A stretch of DNA of 64,000 bases from Massilia sp. PDC64 (GTDB lineage Bacteria > Pseudomonadota > Gammaproteobacteria > Burkholderiales > Burkholderiaceae_D): the NCBI RefSeq assembly GCF_900101265.1, contig NZ_FMZS01000010.1, positions 248,001-312,000 of the forward strand, given 5' to 3'. The notes under the pieces were generated by a model. It saw only the letters and a list, made by a program, of their open reading frames with translations, did not search any database and was not told where the DNA came from. Positions 60,875-64,000 of the stretch are shown here, piece after piece. Positions within the stretch are counted from its first letter, which is position 1. The number at the start of each line of letters is the position of its first letter. The position numbers were made by a program, and so were the translations under genes.

Positions 60875-61768
60875 ATGGAACTCAGGCACCTGCGTTACTT
60901 CGTGGCCGTGGCGGAGGAGCTGAGCTTTACGCGCGCCGCCGAGCGGCTGCACATCGGCCAGCCGCCGCTGAGCCAGCAGATCCAGGCGCTGGAACACGAG
61001 ATCGGCGCCCGGCTGTTCGAGCGCAACAAGCGGCGCGTGCTGCTGACGGAAGCGGGGCGGCTGTTCCTCGCCGACGCACGGCGCATGCTGGCGCTGGGCG
61101 AACAGGCCAAGGAGACGGCACGCCGCGCGCACCTGGGCGAAACGGGCGAGCTGCGCGTGGGGTTCACGTTTTCCACGCCGTTCACGCCGCTGTTCGCCCG
61201 GGTCGTGCGGCGCTACCGCCAGCAGTATCCGGGCGTGCGGCTGACGTTTCACGAGATCCCCACGCAGCCGCAGCTCGCGAAGATCGAGGCGCGCGAACTG
61301 GACGTGGGCTTCGTGCGGCCGGGCCCCATGCCGCTGCCGCGCACGGTCGCGCTGACGATGCTGCGCCAGGATCCGCTGCTGCTCGTGCTGCCGGTGGACG
61401 CGCCGCTGGCGCGGAAAAAGAAGATTGCGGTGAAGGACCTGGCCGACCAGGCGTTCGTCGTCTTCCCCGAAAAGACGGGCACGGGCATCTACCACCAGAT
61501 CTTCGACCTGTGCCGTGCCGCCGGCTTCGTGCCGCAGATCGCGATGGAGGCGGGCGAGCCGTCGACGATCATCGGCCTCGTCGCTGCCGGCTGCGGCATT
61601 TCCGTGCTGCCCAGCTCATTCGAAGGCATCCACATGGAAGGCGTCGTCTACCGTCCGCTGCTCGATCCCGACGCCACCACTGCGATGCTGCTCGCGCGCC
61701 ATGCCGAGGGCGGCGGCCCGCTCGTGGATGCGTTCGTGACGCTCGCGCAGGCCGCGGCGGAAGCCTGA
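60875..61768 (+). CDS. LysR-type transcriptional regulator
   Basis: 297 residues. N-terminal winged helix MELRHLRYFVAVAEELSFTR, AAERLHIGQPPLSQQIQALE, then a type-2 periplasmic-binding-like effector domain (LRVGFTFSTPFTPLFARVVR; VAAGCGISVLPSSF). The style resembles BenM/CatM-like aromatic-responsive members, but the ligand cannot be assigned. It probably controls the divergent MFS gene and itself through 60840-60858. Confidence 0.92.
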   Translation: MELRHLRYFVAVAEELSFTRAAERLHIGQPPLSQQIQALEHEIGARLFERNKRRVLLTEAGRLFLADARRMLALGEQAKETARRAHLGETGELRVGFTFSTPFTPLFARVVRRYRQQYPGVRLTFHEIPTQPQLAKIEARELDVGFVRPGPMPLPRTVALTMLRQDPLLLVLPVDAPLARKKKIAVKDLADQAFVVFPEKTGTGIYHQIFDLCRAAGFVPQIAMEAGEPSTIIGLVAAGCGISVLPSSFEGIHMEGVVYRPLLDPDATTAMLLARHAEGGGPLVDAFVTLAQAAAEA

Positions 61769-61773
61769 AGCAT

Positions 61774-64000
61774 TCAGTCGGCGTAGCTGATGCGGTCGCG
61801 GCCTTCGTTCTTCGACCGGTACAGCGCCTCGTCGGCACGGCCGAGCAGGGCGACCGGATCGGGCGGGGTGGCGGGCGTGAAGCCGACGACGCCGAAACTC
61901 GCGGTGACGGCCAGCGTCCGCCCCTCGCCGATGTCGACGGGCTGGCCGCGCACGGTGGCGCGCAGGGCGTCGATGCGGCCCGCGTCGGCCGGCAGGTTCA
62001 GGCCGGGCAAGACCACGACGAACTCCTCCCCGCCGTAGCGGCCGACCGCGTCGTAGGGCCGCACGGCCGCGCGCAGGCGGCGCGCCGTTTCGACCAGCAC
62101 CGCGTCGCCCGCCAGGTGGCCGTGCGTGTCGTTGATGCGCTTGAAGAAATCCAGGTCCAGCAGCACCAGCGCGAAGCTTTCGCCCGAGCGCATGCATTTC
62201 TCGATCTCGCGCTCGACGATCTCCATCATCGCGACCCGGTTCCAGCACTGGGTCAGCCCATCCTTCAGGGCGCGCACCCGCATCTCCTCGCGCGATGCCT
62301 CGAGCTCGCGCGTGCGCTCGCGCACGAGCGCCGTCAGCCGCGCTTCGCGTGTCCGGTGCGCGCGCAGGCGGAGGCGGTGGAAGGCAAGGAACGCACTCGC
62401 GATGGCGACGGCGCACAGCACGTAGAACGGCATGCTGCGCCACCATGGCGGTGCGATCGAAAAAGCCCGTTCGGCCAGCGGGGATGCTTCCCCGGTATCG
62501 CTGTCGACCGCGACGAGCTGGAAGCGGTAATCCCCGCCCGGCAGCGCCCCGTAGCGGACTTCCGGCTGCGTCGTCTCGTACCACCGGTCGTCGGCGCCGA
62601 GCAGGCGGAAGCGATAGAGCAGGCCCTGGCGGTCTTCGTACTGCAGGCTCGCGAGGCGGAACACGACCTGGTCCGGCGCCCACGGCAAGGCCGCGGTCCC
62701 GGCCGGCATGGGACGGTCGCCGCGCAGCGCCTCCTCGATCACCGCGCTGCGCGGGATGGGGTCGAACAGCCGCTCCGGATGCAGCACGTGCGATAGGCCG
62801 TTGCTGGTGATGAGCCACATCGAGCCGTCCTTGTCCTCATAGGTGCCGCGGCCGTTCGAATCGTTCCATGCGAGGCCATGGCTCTGGTCGAGCAGGCGCC
62901 AGCGCGTGCCGTTCCACACGGCGAAGCCCACGTCCAGCGCCGCCCAGATCCAGCCGCGGCTGTCCTTGTCGACGGCGTGGATGGCGCGGCCGCGCAGGAC
63001 CGGCGCGTCGATGCGCTCGGCGCGCGGGGTGCCGTCCGGATGCAGCCGCCACATGCTTTGCTGCGCGGCCGCGAGCAGGGTGCCGTCGCGGGCGCACGCG
63101 ATGCTCCAGATCGGGCCGCCATGCAGGGCCGCGCCGAACGGCACGACGTGCCACGCTCCGCCGTCGTAACGGAAGACGTTGTCGCCGCTCGCGAACCACA
63201 GCCGGCCGTGCGGATCCGCGCAGCCTTCGGCGACGGGCGCGTCCGGGCGGCGGCCGGCGACCGCGGGAAGGGGCGCGGCCTGCGGCGGCGTGCCGGGCGG
63301 CGCGTTCTCGGGCAGGACTCGCAAACCGGTCTTGGTCGAGATCCAGACCTGCCCGCGGTCGGCCAGCACGTGGGTGATCACTGCCTGGCGGCCCATCAGT
63401 GCGGGCGGTCCGCCGTCGTGCCCGCGCCGCAGCAGCGCGCCGCCATACGTGCCGGCCCACAGGCGGTCTTGCGAATCCACGGCCATGCCGGCCCATTGCT
63501 GCCGGGCGTACTCCGGCGCGGGATCGACCCGGAAGCGCCGCTCGCCCGGCACCTTCCAGGCGTGGCCGGAGCGCGTGCCGACGTGCAGGATGCCGTGCGC
63601 GTCGCGCTGCACCGAGATCACGACGTCGTCCGGCAAGCCCTCCGCCGTGGTCCAGTTTTCCAGGTTGCCGTAGCCGAGCCAGTGCACGAGGCCGCGCCCC
63701 ATCGTGCCCAGCCACATGCCGTGCGCGCGGTCCTGCAGGATGGCGGTGACGCCGCCGCCCACGCGCAGTCCCTGTTGCGCGCCGAACGCCTGCCATTGCC
63801 CCCGTTCCCACCGCGCGAGGCCGGCGTCGTCGTTGGTCAGCATGCGGCCATTCGGATCGACGTACAACTCGGTGCGCAACGCGCGTTTGCCGACGCCCGG
63901 CGGGGTACGGTCCTCGAAGCGGTGCGCACCCGCCGGCCTGGCGAACACGCGCGTCGCGCTGCGCACCCACAGCGTGCCTTCCGGATCCCGGGCGATGCTG
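61774..64000 (-). CDS. Two-component-type propeller sensor with GGDEF output, partial
   Basis: The C-terminal 741 residues are in the window; the frame stays open past the right edge, and the last codons read as another propeller repeat (DPEGTLWVRS). Several Reg_prop blades (for example DRAHGMWLGTMGRGLVHW, DSQDRLWAGTYGGALLRR, DKDSRGWIWAALDVGFAVW) are followed by a Y_Y_Y domain, one membrane helix (MPFYVLCAVAIASAFLAF), a short coiled coil and a GGDEF domain with the active motif RYGGEEFVVVLPG. This is a periplasmic-sensing diguanylate cyclase. It ends five bases from the LysR gene, tail to tail. Confidence 0.9.
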   Translation of the reverse strand, partial: SIARDPEGTLWVRSATRVFARPAGAHRFEDRTPPGVGKRALRTELYVDPNGRMLTNDDAGLARWERGQWQAFGAQQGLRVGGGVTAILQDRAHGMWLGTMGRGLVHWLGYGNLENWTTAEGLPDDVVISVQRDAHGILHVGTRSGHAWKVPGERRFRVDPAPEYARQQWAGMAVDSQDRLWAGTYGGALLRRGHDGGPPALMGRQAVITHVLADRGQVWISTKTGLRVLPENAPPGTPPQAAPLPAVAGRRPDAPVAEGCADPHGRLWFASGDNVFRYDGGAWHVVPFGAALHGGPIWSIACARDGTLLAAAQQSMWRLHPDGTPRAERIDAPVLRGRAIHAVDKDSRGWIWAALDVGFAVWNGTRWRLLDQSHGLAWNDSNGRGTYEDKDGSMWLITSNGLSHVLHPERLFDPIPRSAVIEEALRGDRPMPAGTAALPWAPDQVVFRLASLQYEDRQGLLYRFRLLGADDRWYETTQPEVRYGALPGGDYRFQLVAVDSDTGEASPLAERAFSIAPPWWRSMPFYVLCAVAIASAFLAFHRLRLRAHRTREARLTALVRERTRELEASREEMRVRALKDGLTQCWNRVAMMEIVEREIEKCMRSGESFALVLLDLDFFKRINDTHGHLAGDAVLVETARRLRAAVRPYDAVGRYGGEEFVVVLPGLNLPADAGRIDALRATVRGQPVDIGEGRTLAVTASFGVVGFTPATPPDPVALLGRADEALYRSKNEGRDRISYAD

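Overview
The window looks like part of a chromosome from a high-GC Gram-negative bacterium. TonB-dependent receptors, a CIO-type cytochrome bd oxidase and GC-rich codon use suggest a beta-proteobacterium of the Massilia/Duganella (Oxalobacteraceae) kind. That placement is inferred from gene style; no rRNA or marker gene is present. It is accessory, nutrient-scavenging DNA packed with short operons, with no gene-free stretch over 300 bases.

Region 1 (about 1-22,600) reads as one sigma-54-controlled organosulfur regulon. An SfnR-like enhancer-binding protein (21487-22596) sits beside three control regions (about 4228-4421, 16575-16686, 20214-20394). Each carries -24/-12 promoters plus the palindrome TGGTGS-N4-SCACCA. 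The main minus-strand operon (20157 to 7494) encodes an outer-membrane receptor, an M20 hydrolase, an SsuD-type FMNH2 monooxygenase, two proteins with the active-site residues of the sulfinate desulfinase DszB, a periplasmic binding protein, an MFS-ABC permease fusion, a second permease, an ATPase, a class II aldolase and a flavin reductase. A third DszB homologue (20428-21465), with Ser in place of the catalytic Cys, is transcribed divergently. The first control region drives two poorly known operons: DUF6152-like protein, two paralogous secreted proteins and a TonB receptor on one side; two small membrane proteins, a haem-c-motif lipoprotein and a GH88/105-like protein on the other.

Region 2 (22,600-38,200) is carbohydrate and plant-compound use. 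It holds a large TonB receptor with paired GntR-type operators, a secreted HAF-repeat/PKD protein, a GH43 glycosidase, and an operon of TonB receptor, cytochrome P450, DMT-type permease and two alpha/beta hydrolases. That operon faces a LacI-type regulator across a perfect GGAAAGCGCTTTCC operator.

Region 3 (38,200-46,060) has a TSUP transporter, cydA-cydB with its tiny DUF2474 partner, a GAF-PAS-GGDEF-EAL protein and two tandem IS1595-family insertion sequences with preserved inverted repeats and an 8-bp target duplication.

Region 4 (46,188-59,592) is a ten-gene plus-strand operon whose families all point to D-amino-acid-containing peptides: three DAP-type serine hydrolases, an M81/MlrC-type metallopeptidase, a dipeptide epimerase, a TonB receptor, an MFS carrier, a DauA-type D-amino-acid dehydrogenase, an XRE-cupin regulator and a VOC protein. 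The window ends with a divergent MFS/LysR pair and the C-terminal part of a propeller-GGDEF signalling protein.
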